Shown here: positions 51,964 through 60,868 of the stretch, in pieces
Position numbering within the stretch: the first letter of the stretch is position 1
How the letters are laid out: each line of letters opens with the position of its first letter
Assembly (NCBI GenBank): GCA_019359595.1
Contig: JAHHGZ010000015.1
Location: 1-64,000 of the forward strand
Direction of reading: 5' to 3'
From: Cyanomargarita calcarea GSE-NOS-MK-12-04C
Lineage (GTDB): Bacteria; Cyanobacteriota; Cyanobacteriia; Cyanobacteriales; Nostocaceae
Length of the DNA stretch: 64,000 nt
Notes under the pieces: model-generated
What the model saw: only the letters and a program-made list of their open reading frames with translations
The model's database searches: none
Told to the model about the DNA's origin: nothing
Translations under genes and position numbers: made by a program

Positions 51964-52339
51964 AGAAAAAGACCCTCAGCTTCGATATAGTAATTCTAAA
52001 TCTCAAGTGAAGATTTCGCGATGGTGCTGGTGCTCAACGCTTATTGGCATCTCAGGCTGGAACACGGATTAGTATGGATTAAAGGATTACACGGAGAAGA
52101 TGTGTTCAAGGTCTACTGGGTGCTGAACCTCTACCTACTTAAGGTTAGAACACAAATTAGAGCGCAATTATATCACAGCTATTATTCAGTGCTCAACGCT
52201 TATTGGCCCAGACACAAAAAGAGGTAACGATACTTTAGCTGATTCTCTACTAGAAGGAATAACGTTTACACCGCAAGATATTTTCTACCAAGCTGGGATA
52301 CCCTAAACTTAAAATACAATCCCTTCCATTTTACTAAAT
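51964..52339. other. Gap with an 18-bp direct repeat and a Uma2 3' remnant
   Basis: gtgctcaacgcttattgg occurs at about 52029 and 52188, 159 bases apart, with a weaker third related string (gtgctgaacctctac) near 52120. The sequence between looks open for 68 codons but has no gene-like features. From 52211 it merges into the tail of a broken Uma2 gene. Confidence 0.55.
52211..52306 (+). pseudogene. 3' remnant of a Uma2 gene
   Basis: The 29 codons KRGNDTLADSLLEGITFTPQ..AGIP plus stop are nearly identical to the last 29 codons of the complete gene at 52340-52915, and the following 33 bases of spacer are the same as those between the two complete genes. It is the leftover 3' end of a third tandem copy whose body was deleted. 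Confidence 0.85.
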
Positions 52340-52915
52340 ATGGTTCAGTCTCCTAATAAGCGCCTAACCTTGGAAGAATTTCTCGCACTCCCCGAAGGTG
52401 ATGTTACATACGAGTTTGTTAACGGTGAAGCAGTCCCCAAATATAAAGATGAGGAAATGTCTCCCAAATTTTCCCATAGTTTAACTACTGGCGCGTTATT
52501 TCTACTATTATCTGCATGGGCACAAGGAAAAGGTCGGGTTGTAATCGAGTGGGCAATCAAACTGACTCGCAATCGCCAAGATTGGGTTCCAGTTCCGGAC
52601 ATGACATACTTATCCTACAGTCGTCTAGCTGCTGATTGGTTCGCAGATGAGGCTTGTCCTGTAATACCCGAACTAGTCATCGAAATTATTTCCCCCAGTC
52701 AAACTTTTGGCCAGATGGCTCAGAAAGCAACTGACTATCTCGAAGCTGGTGTTTCTCGTGTTTGGATTGTGGATACAAGAGCCAAAACTATCACGATTTT
52801 TTATCCCGATGCTCCACCTCAAACCAAGCGAGGTACAGATAATTTAGCTGATTCCCTACTAGAAGGAATAACGTTTACACCCCAAGATGTTTTCCAACAA
52901 GCTGGGATACCCTAA
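52340..52915 (+). CDS. Uma2 family protein, tandem copy 1
   Basis: 191 residues. RLTLEEFLALPEGDVTYEFVNGEAV at the start and ADEACPVIPELVIEIISPSQTFGQM carrying the acidic core; DYLEAGVSRVWIVDTRAKTITIFYPD is the usual end. The first ~35 codons are almost base-identical with copy 2 at 52949, while the middle differs, suggesting gene conversion or unequal crossing-over. Predicted nuclease fold; role unknown. Confidence 0.88.
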   Translation: MVQSPNKRLTLEEFLALPEGDVTYEFVNGEAVPKYKDEEMSPKFSHSLTTGALFLLLSAWAQGKGRVVIEWAIKLTRNRQDWVPVPDMTYLSYSRLAADWFADEACPVIPELVIEIISPSQTFGQMAQKATDYLEAGVSRVWIVDTRAKTITIFYPDAPPQTKRGTDNLADSLLEGITFTPQDVFQQAGIP

Positions 52916-52948
52916 ACTTAAAATACAATCCCTTCCATTTTACTAAAT

Positions 52949-53527
52949 ATGGTTCAGTCTCCTAATAAGCGCCTAACCTTGGAAGAATTCCTCGCACTCC
53001 CCGAAGGTGATGTTACATACGAGTTTGTTAATGGTGAAGCAGTCTCCAAATTCAAAAACGATGAAATGTCTCCCAAATTTTTTCATTCTAGGTTCCAAAA
53101 AACTTTACTTATCCTTCTAGACCAATGCTTGCAAAACAAAGGTCGTGTAGAAGTTGAATGGGCTGTAAAATTAAAAATTAAAAATCAGGATTGGCTTCCT
53201 GTACCTGACTTGACCTATGTTTCTTATAACCTTCTTCCTGCTGATTGGTTACAAGACGAAGCTTGTCCTGTTCCTCCAGAATTAGTTATTGAAATTATCT
53301 CACCCGGTCAAACTTTTGGCGAGATGATCCAGAAAGCTGCTAGTTATATCGAAGCTGGTGTTTCTCGTGTTTGGGTTGTAGATACAAAAGCCAGAACCAT
53401 TACTATATTTGCACCCGCTTCCGTTCCTATCACCTATCGAGATAATCAATTAATTAGCGATGATTTGCTACCAGGATTAGAAATTACTCCCAATGAAGTA
53501 TTTCAACGTGCTGGTTTGATTGGCTAA
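52949..53527 (+). CDS. Uma2 family protein, tandem copy 2
   Basis: 192 residues. Same start as copy 1 (MVQSPNKRLTLEEFLALPEG), then diverging; core QDEACPVPPELVIEIISPGQTFGEM, end YIEAGVSRVWVVDTKARTITIFAPAS. The 33-base spacer before it repeats the bases before copy 1, so the array arose by duplication. Predicted nuclease fold; role unknown. Confidence 0.88.
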   Translation: MVQSPNKRLTLEEFLALPEGDVTYEFVNGEAVSKFKNDEMSPKFFHSRFQKTLLILLDQCLQNKGRVEVEWAVKLKIKNQDWLPVPDLTYVSYNLLPADWLQDEACPVPPELVIEIISPGQTFGEMIQKAASYIEAGVSRVWVVDTKARTITIFAPASVPITYRDNQLISDDLLPGLEITPNEVFQRAGLIG

Positions 53528-53642
53528 AATATCTGAAATTGCAAAATTACCACCCAATCAAACTCACATAAAATTTGGGTTCATATCTCGTATTACCTCC
53601 GATGTCGTAAGGCGCTAAAACACAATTACCTTACAGACATAT

Positions 53643-53984
53643 ATGGAAACTCTCCAACATCTCGAACTTTCCACTAAACCCGAAACCATCCGCGTTTCTG
53701 CCCTTCATGCCCTTGCCTATTGTCCTCGCCTATTTTACCTCGAAGAAGTCGAAGAACTTTACACCCAGGACGCAGCAGTATTCGCTGGACGCAGGTTGCA
53801 TGCCGAACTGGAAAAACAAGAAGACGAATGGGAAGAATTATTTCTCACCAGCGAAGAATTAGGTATCCGAGGTCGGTTGGATGCGCTGCGGACTCGTGAA
53901 GGAGAAACTATTCCCAACGAACACAAGCGGGGGAGATGTCACCGTGACGAAAGTGCTTTAACCTCTGATACCGTAAGGTGTTGA
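53643..53984 (+). pseudogene. Truncated Cas4 domain (Cas4-Cas1 fusion remnant)
   Basis: The first ~100 codons match the N-terminal Cas4 nuclease domain of cyanobacterial cas4-cas1 fusion genes: TIRVSALHALAYCPRLFYLEEV, AVFAGRRLHAELEKQEDEWEE, ELGIRGRLDALRTREG and NEHKRGRCHRD. After CHRD the frame switches to an unrelated tail and stops; the rest of Cas4 (three C-terminal cysteines) and the whole Cas1 part are missing. No other cas gene and no repeat-spacer array are present. It is a fossil of a lost CRISPR adaptation module, or was carried here as a fragment. Confidence 0.85.
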
Positions 53985-54074
53985 GCACATATGCGAATCA
54001 CGTCTCAACCCACGGGTAAAACTACCCGAAGGTGCAGTAGAATTTCAAGGAGTTATCGTTGAAGGGATTGCCTC

Positions 54075-54725
54075 ATGAAACGACTAATTTCTGTTTGTGT
54101 TGGACTCCCGCGTGAAGTGAGTTGGAAGGGAAAGCGTGTCACGACTGGCATTTTTAAACAGCCTGTGAATGAACGAGTGATGCTGCGATCGCTCAATCTG
54201 GAAGGCGATCAACAGGCAGATTTGACCGTTCACGGGGGTGCCGAGAAAGCCGTTTACGCTTATTCAATGGAGCATTACGCCTACTGGCGGCAGCAGTTAC
54301 CGGATGAGGACTTTCCTTGGGGCGCGTTTGGCGAAAACTTAACGATTGAAGAATTGTTGGAAACGGAAGTAAATATTGGCGATCGCTTTCGCATTGGCAC
54401 TGCCGAAGTGATGGTGACGCAGCCCCGGTTTCCCTGCTTCAAGCTCAATCTCAAGTTTGGGCGCGATGATATGGTCAAACGGTTTCTGAACAGCCGTTTG
54501 AGTGGCATTTACTTTTCAGTGGTGCAAGAAGGTGAAGTTGGCGTAGGGGATGCGATCGAACTGGTGAGTCGTGATGAGAACAACGTCACGGTTGCCGACA
54601 TCGTGCAAATCTACGTGCGTGAAGCTGATGACAATTTGGTGCGCCGCGCCGTCAAAGTTCCAGCTTTGGCAGGCAGTTTGCGAACTTACTTCCTTTCTCA
54701 AATCGAACCAGAGCGATCGCTTTGA
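54075..54725 (+). CDS. MOSC domain protein (YiiM-like)
   Basis: 216 residues. VCVGLPREVSWKGKRVTTGIFKQPV, VHGGAEKAVYAYSMEHYAYW, FGENLTIEELLE, and FPCFKLNLKFG with the conserved MOSC cysteine, as in YiiM. The tail after ~155 has an added helical part. YiiM proteins use molybdenum cofactor to reduce N-hydroxylated bases. Its ATG overlaps the end of a short coding-like tail (..LPEGAVEFQGVIVEGIAS, stop 54078), possibly the end of a deleted gene. Confidence 0.88.
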   Translation: MKRLISVCVGLPREVSWKGKRVTTGIFKQPVNERVMLRSLNLEGDQQADLTVHGGAEKAVYAYSMEHYAYWRQQLPDEDFPWGAFGENLTIEELLETEVNIGDRFRIGTAEVMVTQPRFPCFKLNLKFGRDDMVKRFLNSRLSGIYFSVVQEGEVGVGDAIELVSRDENNVTVADIVQIYVREADDNLVRRAVKVPALAGSLRTYFLSQIEPERSL

Positions 54726-54793
54726 TTCACCCACCCTTGTAGCAACATAATACATTCCCCGGTTTTCCCAGGGAAGTAGAGAAAAAAAATTAA

Positions 54794-55408
54794 TTATTGC
54801 TCCTGAGTAATGCTGATATATCCCGACTGACTTTTAACACGTTCTATCCAAGCTTGGATCGCAGGAAATCTTGTTAAATCAAATCCTCCCTCGTCTGCGA
54901 CATGAGTGTAAGCAAATAACGCAATATCAGCAATGGTATAACGCTCTGCCACCAAGAAAGTGCGAGAGGTTAAATGCTGTTCCATCACATAAAGGGCTGC
55001 GTAACCAGGCTCCCGTTTTTCCTCAAGTTTCTCCTGGTATTCCTTCGCTTTATCTAAGATAGAAATCCAAAATCTGGATGTAGCGATAAAAGGCTCATGA
55101 CTGTACTGTTCAAAAAATAACCATTGCAGTACTTGCGCCCTTAAAAAGCGGTCATAAGGTAAAAATTCTGTCCCTTCACTTAGATAAATTAATATAGCAT
55201 TTGATTCTGCTAAATATTTACTTGATTCAATTTCCAAAACCGGAATTTGACCGTTGGGGTTTTTACTCAAAAATTCTGGGGTTCGCGTCTCACCTTTGAG
55301 GATATCAACCTCTACCCTATCAAAAGGCATACCTAGTTGTGTTAATAAAAGACGTATTTTATAGCCATTACCTGAAGGTAAAAAATCGTACAGACGTAGC
55401 GTTTCCAT
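54794..55408 (-). CDS. Glutathione S-transferase family protein
   Basis: 204 residues from the ATG at 55408 (the longer frame starts with TTG). N-terminal thioredoxin fold: METLRLYDFLPSGNGYKIRLLLTQLG, NPNGQIPVLEIESSKYLAESNAILIYL (the cis-Pro IPVLE and SNAI of the glutathione site). C-terminal helical domain with FLVAERYTIADIALFAYTHVADEGGFDLTRFPAIQAWIERVKS. A general GST, substrate unknown. It is a single unit. Confidence 0.9.
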   Translation of the reverse strand: METLRLYDFLPSGNGYKIRLLLTQLGMPFDRVEVDILKGETRTPEFLSKNPNGQIPVLEIESSKYLAESNAILIYLSEGTEFLPYDRFLRAQVLQWLFFEQYSHEPFIATSRFWISILDKAKEYQEKLEEKREPGYAALYVMEQHLTSRTFLVAERYTIADIALFAYTHVADEGGFDLTRFPAIQAWIERVKSQSGYISITQEQ

Positions 55409-55617
55409 GCGAACAGATGTGGGGAGCAAGTTGTTGATCAATTATGATGAAATAAAATACAATAGATTAATAGAGAACACCAATATATATAATAAAGTCT
55501 TTATAGATTCACCGTAATTCCTATGGTACATAATTATCTCCAAATAAAAATATTTAAAGGATGATTTATCTCTGATATTTAGCAGTTTACGACTAGTAAG
55601 TAGTTAAGTATAAAAAT

Positions 55618-56289
55618 ATGTGTGGAAGATTTACTTTAAGTGTCAACAAAGAAACACTCGCTCAAGCATTCCATCTAGAATTTCCAGATATAGCCGCTAA
55701 ATATAACATTGCACCGACTCAAGAGGTGGCAACGGTTTTACATAATCTTGAAAGTAACCAGCGTGAATTTCAGCACTTACGTTGGGGACTGATTCCCTCA
55801 TGGGCAAAAAATACCAGTATCGGCGCAAAGCTCATTAATGCTAGGGCTGAAACCGTTGCCGAAAAACCCTCTTTCCGTTCAGCTTTCAAGCACCGACGCT
55901 GTTTAGTTCTTGCTGATGGCTTTTACGAGTGGCAAAAACAAGAAGGCAAAAAACAGCCATTTTATTTTCGTCTCAATTCCGGGCAACCCTTTGGCTTTGC
56001 TGGGTTGTGGGAAAAATGGAAATCTCCTGAAGGTATTGAAATCAATTCTTGTACAATTGTGACAACACAGGCCAATGAGTTACTCCAACCCATCCACGAT
56101 CGCATGCCAGTAATTCTCGCCGAGCGAGATTACGATTTATGGCTAAATCCCGAGGTTCAGAAGGCCTCTGCACTACAGCAACTCTTGGTTCCATATCCAG
56201 CACCAGTGATGATAGCAAGCCCTGTTAGCACCAAGGTAAACAATCCCAGGCATGATAGCCCAGACTGCATATTAAGCAGCCCTTCCTGA
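55618..56289 (+). CDS. SRAP protein (YedK/HMCES-type)
   Basis: 223 residues. MCGRFTLSVNKE with Cys2 as the catalytic residue exposed after Met removal, KYNIAPTQEVATV, HLRWGLIPSWAKN, LINARAETVAEKPSFRSAFKHRRCLVLADGFYEWQ and HDRMPVILAERDYDLWLN (the His near the end). SRAP proteins bind abasic sites in single-stranded DNA by a covalent link to Cys2. It is a single unit, with an AT-rich upstream region of 209 bases. Confidence 0.94.
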   Translation: MCGRFTLSVNKETLAQAFHLEFPDIAAKYNIAPTQEVATVLHNLESNQREFQHLRWGLIPSWAKNTSIGAKLINARAETVAEKPSFRSAFKHRRCLVLADGFYEWQKQEGKKQPFYFRLNSGQPFGFAGLWEKWKSPEGIEINSCTIVTTQANELLQPIHDRMPVILAERDYDLWLNPEVQKASALQQLLVPYPAPVMIASPVSTKVNNPRHDSPDCILSSPS

Positions 56290-56413
56290 TGAAGTGTAAA
56301 TTAATAAGTCTCAACTATGAGAGTTTTTGCGCTCTAGCCTACAATCAGCGTTAAATTATCTATTGAGTATTACAAAACCCTCTTCTTCTAGCCCAACACT
56401 AACAGAGACGGAT

Positions 56414-56935
56414 ATGCCAAGAACCCAGAAAAACGATAACTTTATCGATAAATCCTTTACAGTTATGGCAGACATAATCTTAAAGATTCTGCCAACCAGT
56501 AAAAAAGCCAAAGAAGCTTTTGTTTATTACCGAGATGGGATGTCAGCCCAGGCAGAAGGAGAATATGCCGAAGCTCTAGATTATTACAACGAAGCCTTAG
56601 AGTTAGAACAAGATACCAACGATCGCAGCTATATTCTCTATAATATGGGCTTGATTTATGCCAGCAATGGTGACCACGATCGCGCTTTGGACTTATATCA
56701 CCAGGCAATTGAATTAAACCCACGCTTACCCCAAGCCTTGAATAACATTGCTGTAATTTTCCATTTTAAAGGGGAAAGAGCAAAAGAAACAGGCGATCAT
56801 GACGGTGGAGAAGCGTTATTTGACCAAGCCGCAGATTATTGGCTCCGAGCAATTCGCATGGCACCTAATAATTACATCGAAGCCCAAAACTGGCTAAAAA
56901 CTACCAAGCGATCGCAAGTTGACATATTCTTTTAA
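56414..56935 (+). CDS. ycf3: Photosystem I assembly protein Ycf3
   Basis: 173 residues from ATG at 56414 (an ATG at 56327 would give a 29-residue extension not in the family). [36 protein letters not shown] is the Ycf3 start (read as [19 protein letters not shown]). Three TPR units follow ([65 protein letters not shown]). It helps assemble PSI with Ycf37/Ycf4-type factors. Its stop is two bases before an STRR composite element. Confidence 0.96.
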   Translation: MPRTQKNDNFIDKSFTVMADIILKILPTSKKAKEAFVYYRDGMSAQAEGEYAEALDYYNEALELEQDTNDRSYILYNMGLIYASNGDHDRALDLYHQAIELNPRLPQALNNIAVIFHFKGERAKETGDHDGGEALFDQAADYWLRAIRMAPNNYIEAQNWLKTTKRSQVDIFF

Positions 56936-56936
56936 C

Positions 56937-57078
56937 GAAGGAAGAAGGAAGAAGGAAGAAGGAAGAAGGAAGAAGGAAGAAGTCTTTTAACTTGAAGCCA
57001 AACGGGTTCCGTGTCCCCCACTATAATTGGTGGCAAGTTAAAATCCCTTACCAATTGCATGAATTCCTTCTTCCTTCT
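56937..57078. repeat. Composite STRR element, copy B
   Basis: Heptamers GAAGGAA from 56937 (2 bases after the ycf3 stop), then agtcttttaacttgaagcc, aaacgggttccgtgtccccc, aattggtgg, taccaattgcatgaattcc, and inverse heptamers up to 57078. It shares the inner landmarks of copy A (11869-12067), with a shorter right arm. Confidence 0.75.
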
Positions 57079-57167
57079 AACTTCAACATCCATTCTTGTA
57101 AAAGTTAAGAGTTAGGAGTTATTTTTAACTCATAACTCATAATTCATAACTGATAACTCAATAAACT

Positions 57168-57458
57168 ATGATCGATCGCGAACAAGTCCACAAAGTAGCC
57201 CGTCTCGCTCGTTTGGAATTGACACCCGAAGAGGAGGAGCAATTCACCATTCAACTGGGGGATATTCTCAACTATGTTGAACAAATGAACGAACTTGATG
57301 TCAGCAACGTTATACCTACCACGCGGGCAATTGATGTCAGCAATGTGACACGAGAAGATAAACTACAGCCCTATCCCGAACGAGATGCCATTCTCAGCAG
57401 TGCCCCGCAACAAGAAGGCGAATTTTTTAAAGTGCCAAAAATCATGAATGCGGACTAA
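57168..57458 (+). CDS. gatC: GatC, subunit C of tRNA-dependent amidotransferase
   Basis: 96 residues, the usual length. IDREQVHKVARLARLELTPEEEEQFTIQLGDILNYVEQMNELDVSNV (in parts) and DAILSSAPQQEGEFFKVPKIM are typical. It works with GatA and GatB (not in the window) to form Gln-tRNA(Gln) and Asn-tRNA(Asn). In cyanobacteria it is often unlinked, as here. It follows a composite repeat and is followed by gagttag heptamers. Confidence 0.95.
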   Translation: MIDREQVHKVARLARLELTPEEEEQFTIQLGDILNYVEQMNELDVSNVIPTTRAIDVSNVTREDKLQPYPERDAILSSAPQQEGEFFKVPKIMNAD

Positions 57459-57465
57459 ATCTAAG

Positions 57466-57566
57466 TTAGGAGTTAGGAGTTAGGAGTTAGGAGTTAGGAG
57501 TTAGGAGTTAGGAGTTAGGAATTCACAACTAACAACCAACAACCAACAACTAACAACTAACAACTA
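57466..57566 (+). repeat. gagttag and caacaac heptamers after gatC
   Basis: gagttag units fill 57466-57521, starting 8 bases past the gatC stop; caacaac-type units follow (57526-57565), running up to the lipoprotein stop codon on the other strand. Confidence 0.8.
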
Positions 57567-57567
57567 A

Positions 57568-57954
57568 TTATTTAGGAGCGCTAAAGCCGGCTTTTTGTGC
57601 AGTTGCAGCATCCTTAAAACAAAGCTCAGGCTTAACTTTCGCATAATCAGGTGACTTGGCAATGTGATATATATTGCCTCGTTTTTTCGTTGACAAACCC
57701 TTAATCGGTGCATTGCCGGGACAAGTAGTTGCTCCTGTGGGTTTAACTCCCAGTTTTTGTGCATCCGCTGAAATAGAGCCTCCATTTGCGATCGCTGCCG
57801 GAGAAGAAGCCCCTACAGGATTAGCCGGGTTAACCGCATTTTCAGGAGTGCTGGCAATAGGTTCATCCTTTTTGCCACCGCAGCCTGCGAGCATTAAAGT
57901 AGCTAATAATGCCAGTCCAATCGTGATTTTACTTGCTTTGAGTTGATTGTTCAT
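57568..57954 (-). CDS. Lipoprotein with C-terminal sunset-like domain
   Basis: 128 residues. Lipobox LMLAGC at the end of a hydrophobic signal segment (Cys25), a low-complexity linker rich in Ala, Pro and Asn, then a C-terminal domain: CPGNAPIKG..RGNIYHIAKSPDYAKVKPELCFKDAATAQKAGF. The last part fits the small 'sunset' domain (GNIYH..Y..T.PE.CF.....A...GF). It may be anchored in the outer or plasma membrane. No function is known. Confidence 0.75.
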   Translation of the reverse strand: MNNQLKASKITIGLALLATLMLAGCGGKKDEPIASTPENAVNPANPVGASSPAAIANGGSISADAQKLGVKPTGATTCPGNAPIKGLSTKKRGNIYHIAKSPDYAKVKPELCFKDAATAQKAGFSAPK

Positions 57955-58098
57955 TGCACCATGACCGTAAAACTAAAAAATCAAGAGAATTTGATGACAA
58001 ATGAAGGCAAAACTCATACTTTGAATTTTGCCTGAAATTACGCTTTTTCAAGAATTCTAACTTTGAAGAAGTCAGCCCACTAATAAGGCAAATTTCTT

Positions 58099-58458
58099 CT
58101 AACCAACTGTGACTTGATCGGTGTTAACATCCCCTGTGCCGCTAACTCCTCTAGCGACTTCCACCATTTGATCGAGAATATCTTGACTCTCAACTTGTCC
58201 TTTTAAAACTACTGTAGTCCCTGTCTGAGCAACATAGAGGGAATCAATATCATCAAAGGTACCGTCTTCATCGAAAGCAAGGGCAACTCGTTTAGCCAAG
58301 CCGCTTTGGTCAAATTCGCCGCTAAGTCCCATCCGTTCAATAGGAATAGTTTCACCTGTTGCGTCTTCTGAAGTGTCCTCTGCAACTAGAGTTGCATCAG
58401 GATTAACTTGAGCATCTTCAGGTTTTTCCATACCGAAGAGTCTTTTTAACCAACCCAT
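58099..58458 (-). CDS. BON domain protein
   Basis: 119 residues, with no signal peptide. The N-terminal ~45 residues are acidic linker; residues ~50-119 form one BON domain: GLAKRVALAFDEDGTFDDIDSLYVAQTGTTVVLKGQVESQDILDQMVEVARGVSG, read in parts as SLYVAQTGTTVVLKGQV and VARGVSGTGDVNTDQVTV. BON domains bind phospholipid. Its start is MGWLKRLFGMEK, typical for cyanobacterial homologues. Confidence 0.86.
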   Translation of the reverse strand: MGWLKRLFGMEKPEDAQVNPDATLVAEDTSEDATGETIPIERMGLSGEFDQSGLAKRVALAFDEDGTFDDIDSLYVAQTGTTVVLKGQVESQDILDQMVEVARGVSGTGDVNTDQVTVG

Positions 58459-58783
58459 AGCTGTATGTTCTCCAATCTAAAACATGGAAATTATACAACT
58501 AGCTTCTGTTTTTTTGCTGCTATATAATTTTCGGTAATATAACAAAACAAAAACTCAGCAAATATTACTAGATGAAGCTACGTAGTGTATTAGTATCAGC
58601 ATCTAATGTCAAACACTGCTTTTAAAGAAGCTTTGTAGAGTCCTACTATAAAAAATACATATAGTTAACTAAAAAAATCCTAAAGAAAATCTGTAATTTT
58701 ATACTTAGGGATGATGATTTTCCCGCGATGATTTGAGGCAATAGGTTTATAGCTCGTTATTAGTTATAGCAAAGGAGATAATT
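58459..58783. other. AT-rich intergenic region
   Basis: Divergent promoters for the BON and glutathionyl-hydroquinone reductase genes are expected. The ribosome site for the latter (aaaggagataatt) is good. No other element was seen. Confidence 0.45.
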
Positions 58784-59755
58784 ATGGGTTTGGGAATCCT
58801 CAAAGACGGTAAATGGATCTCTGAGCGAGAGCAAGAAGACGACTCTGGTAGATTTATTCGTCCATCAACGACTTTTCGCAATTTCCTAACAGCCGATGGT
58901 TCTAGTGGATTTAAAGCGGAACCTGGACGCTATCACCTTTATATTTCTTGGGCTTGTCCTTGGGCTTGTCGGACTGCAATTATGCGACAATTAAAAGGAC
59001 TGCAAGACGCGATTGGTCTGTCAGTAGTCGCCCCAGAAATTAAGGAAAATAGTTGGGAATTCTCTTCGGAGCCTGGTTGCATTCCCGATACAGTTAACCA
59101 TACTCAGTATCTCTGGCAAGTTTATCTCAAAGCCGATCCCAATTATAGCGGAAGGGTGACAGTCCCAATTTTATGGGATAAACAAACGGGTACGATTGTA
59201 AATAACGAATCCCGTGAAATTATCAGGATGCTAGATACGGAATTTAATAATTTTGCCAAACAACAAGATGTAAATTTCTATCCAGAAAAATTAAGAACAG
59301 TCATTGATGAGACAATTGATGCTATTTACCAACCAATTAACAATGGCGTCTATCGTGCGGGATTTGCTACAACTCAGTCGGCTTATGATGAGGCCGTAAC
59401 AGAATTATTTGATAATCTCGACCATTGGGAGAAAGTGTTAGAGGAGGATCGTTATCTCTGCGGGGATCGAATTACTCAAGCTGACTGGTGTCTGTTCACG
59501 ACTCTATTTCGCTTTGATGCAGTTTATTATGTGCATTTTAAATGTAATCTCCGCCGGATTGTAGATTATCCTAATTTGTGGAATTATCTCAAAGATTTGT
59601 ACCAGCAACCGGGAGTTAAGGAAACTTGCAATCTTGACCACATTAAACGGCATTATTATAAGAGTCATCCTAAGGTTAATCCTACTCGGATTGTGCCCAA
59701 AGGCCCGCTGATTAATTTTGATGAAGCTCACAACCGTCATGGAGTTAATCGTTAA
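58784..59755 (+). CDS. Glutathionyl-hydroquinone reductase (YqjG/ECM4-type GST)
   Basis: 323 residues, the usual length. FIRPSTTFRNFLTADGSSGFKAEPGRYHLYISWACPWACRTAIM (shown in parts): the catalytic C58 is in CPWACR. Most members read CPWAHR, so the His is replaced by Cys62. Also QDVNFYPEKLRTVIDETIDAIYQPINNGVYRAGFATTQ and RFDAVYYVHFKCNLRRI are diagnostic. The enzyme reduces glutathionyl-hydroquinones. It has a good ribosome site and stands alone. Confidence 0.93.
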   Translation: MGLGILKDGKWISEREQEDDSGRFIRPSTTFRNFLTADGSSGFKAEPGRYHLYISWACPWACRTAIMRQLKGLQDAIGLSVVAPEIKENSWEFSSEPGCIPDTVNHTQYLWQVYLKADPNYSGRVTVPILWDKQTGTIVNNESREIIRMLDTEFNNFAKQQDVNFYPEKLRTVIDETIDAIYQPINNGVYRAGFATTQSAYDEAVTELFDNLDHWEKVLEEDRYLCGDRITQADWCLFTTLFRFDAVYYVHFKCNLRRIVDYPNLWNYLKDLYQQPGVKETCNLDHIKRHYYKSHPKVNPTRIVPKGPLINFDEAHNRHGVNR

Positions 59756-60868
59756 TAGTTATTAGTTGTTGGTAAATGCACCTTTAAATAGCGTTATCCT
59801 ATGGTGCAATTCATTTGAGTTAAGATAATTCATCTACTGTCAACTGATGTAGAGGCGTTAGATGTAACGTCTCTACAAAGCGCAAAATTCACAACACTGA
59901 AGAAGGAAGAATGATATATTTTTCCACAAACCCAGGAGAGCGGATTTTGAGCCATTACTTCACGAAAACTTGATAATTCTCATTGAAAAAGATATCGTTA
60001 ATTTAAAAATAGTTTGCCATTTAGGTGTTAAATGGAGAAAGTATAACGTTTCCTTTTTAAGAAAAGCATTTTGGTCAGGGTAAATATCTAAGTAAATTAT
60101 CTTCACGGATTATGATTACAACGGCACAATCTACAAGCAGGCTGCAAGTGAGCCGTTATAGCAAGCGGGGAAGCGTTTACTTATTCGCTCCGATGGTAGA
60201 CTTTAACGTGATGGCTGAAGTTGGTGACACTCCGCCCTAATGTTTAGGGAACTAGTTGGAAATAATACGAGAAAACCATTAAATTATATCTTGGCAAAGG
60301 TGAGAAAACTTTACTCACACTTTAAGAACGTTCGCCAGATATGTAATTTTTTTAAATATCTGCTTTTTTGAACTACGCAACTGTCTAAAGTGGCAAGTTC
60401 AATTATTTGCTCATCCACGCTGATATTTCACTGATTAAGACAGTATATGGTTGCTACTAAGTTGTGAATCAGTTTCATAAATTAAAAGTAGCATCTCGAT
60501 TTTCCAAAAAATACAAGTTTTGACTAATTAAATATTAAATCCTAACTGCACGATTTGCTTGTAACAAAGCGGAATAAGCTGCAAAAAGCAGAACATATTT
60601 TTTCGGCTTACATCTAGGAATTAAATAATATCTGTATTTGATATTTCTTCAAGTTCAAAATGATTTGTAGCTTAAGTAAGTATCATCTCAGTTATCTGAA
60701 TAATTATATTGCAGATGGAGTTTCTCTTGGCATTAAGGCATTGAAGAATAGATACATCTATTCCTTATGTTTGTATTACTGAACTTGGAAATGTCAAAAT
60801 TCGCAAAGACTGTTTAATTGCTGCACATTCTGGCATATTTGCAAATAATCATATTTACTCAGACCCTC
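59756..60868. other. Long AT-rich gap before the acyltransferase
   Basis: About 1.1 kb. A near-palindrome (59849-59876, gtagaggcgtta/taacgtctctac, one mismatch) sits near the start. At 60112-60240 is a 42-codon open frame, described separately. The rest is AT-rich with no recognisable motif. Confidence 0.5.
60112..60240 (+). CDS. Possible 42-residue small protein
   Basis: ATG to TAA, 42 residues, reading MITTAQSTSRLQVSRYSKRG then SVYLFAPMVDFNVMAEVGD. Third codon positions are richer in G and C than the AT-rich surroundings, and the amino acids look like a small globular or peripheral peptide. No strong ribosome site (tcacggatt) precedes it. It is not a family I recognise. Confidence 0.35.
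   Translation: MITTAQSTSRLQVSRYSKRGSVYLFAPMVDFNVMAEVGDTPP

Noticed and set aside
52021-52227. 68-codon frame with repeated VLNAYW
   Set aside because: The protein repeat is only the 18-bp DNA direct repeat read in one frame, and the frame ends inside a known gene remnant.
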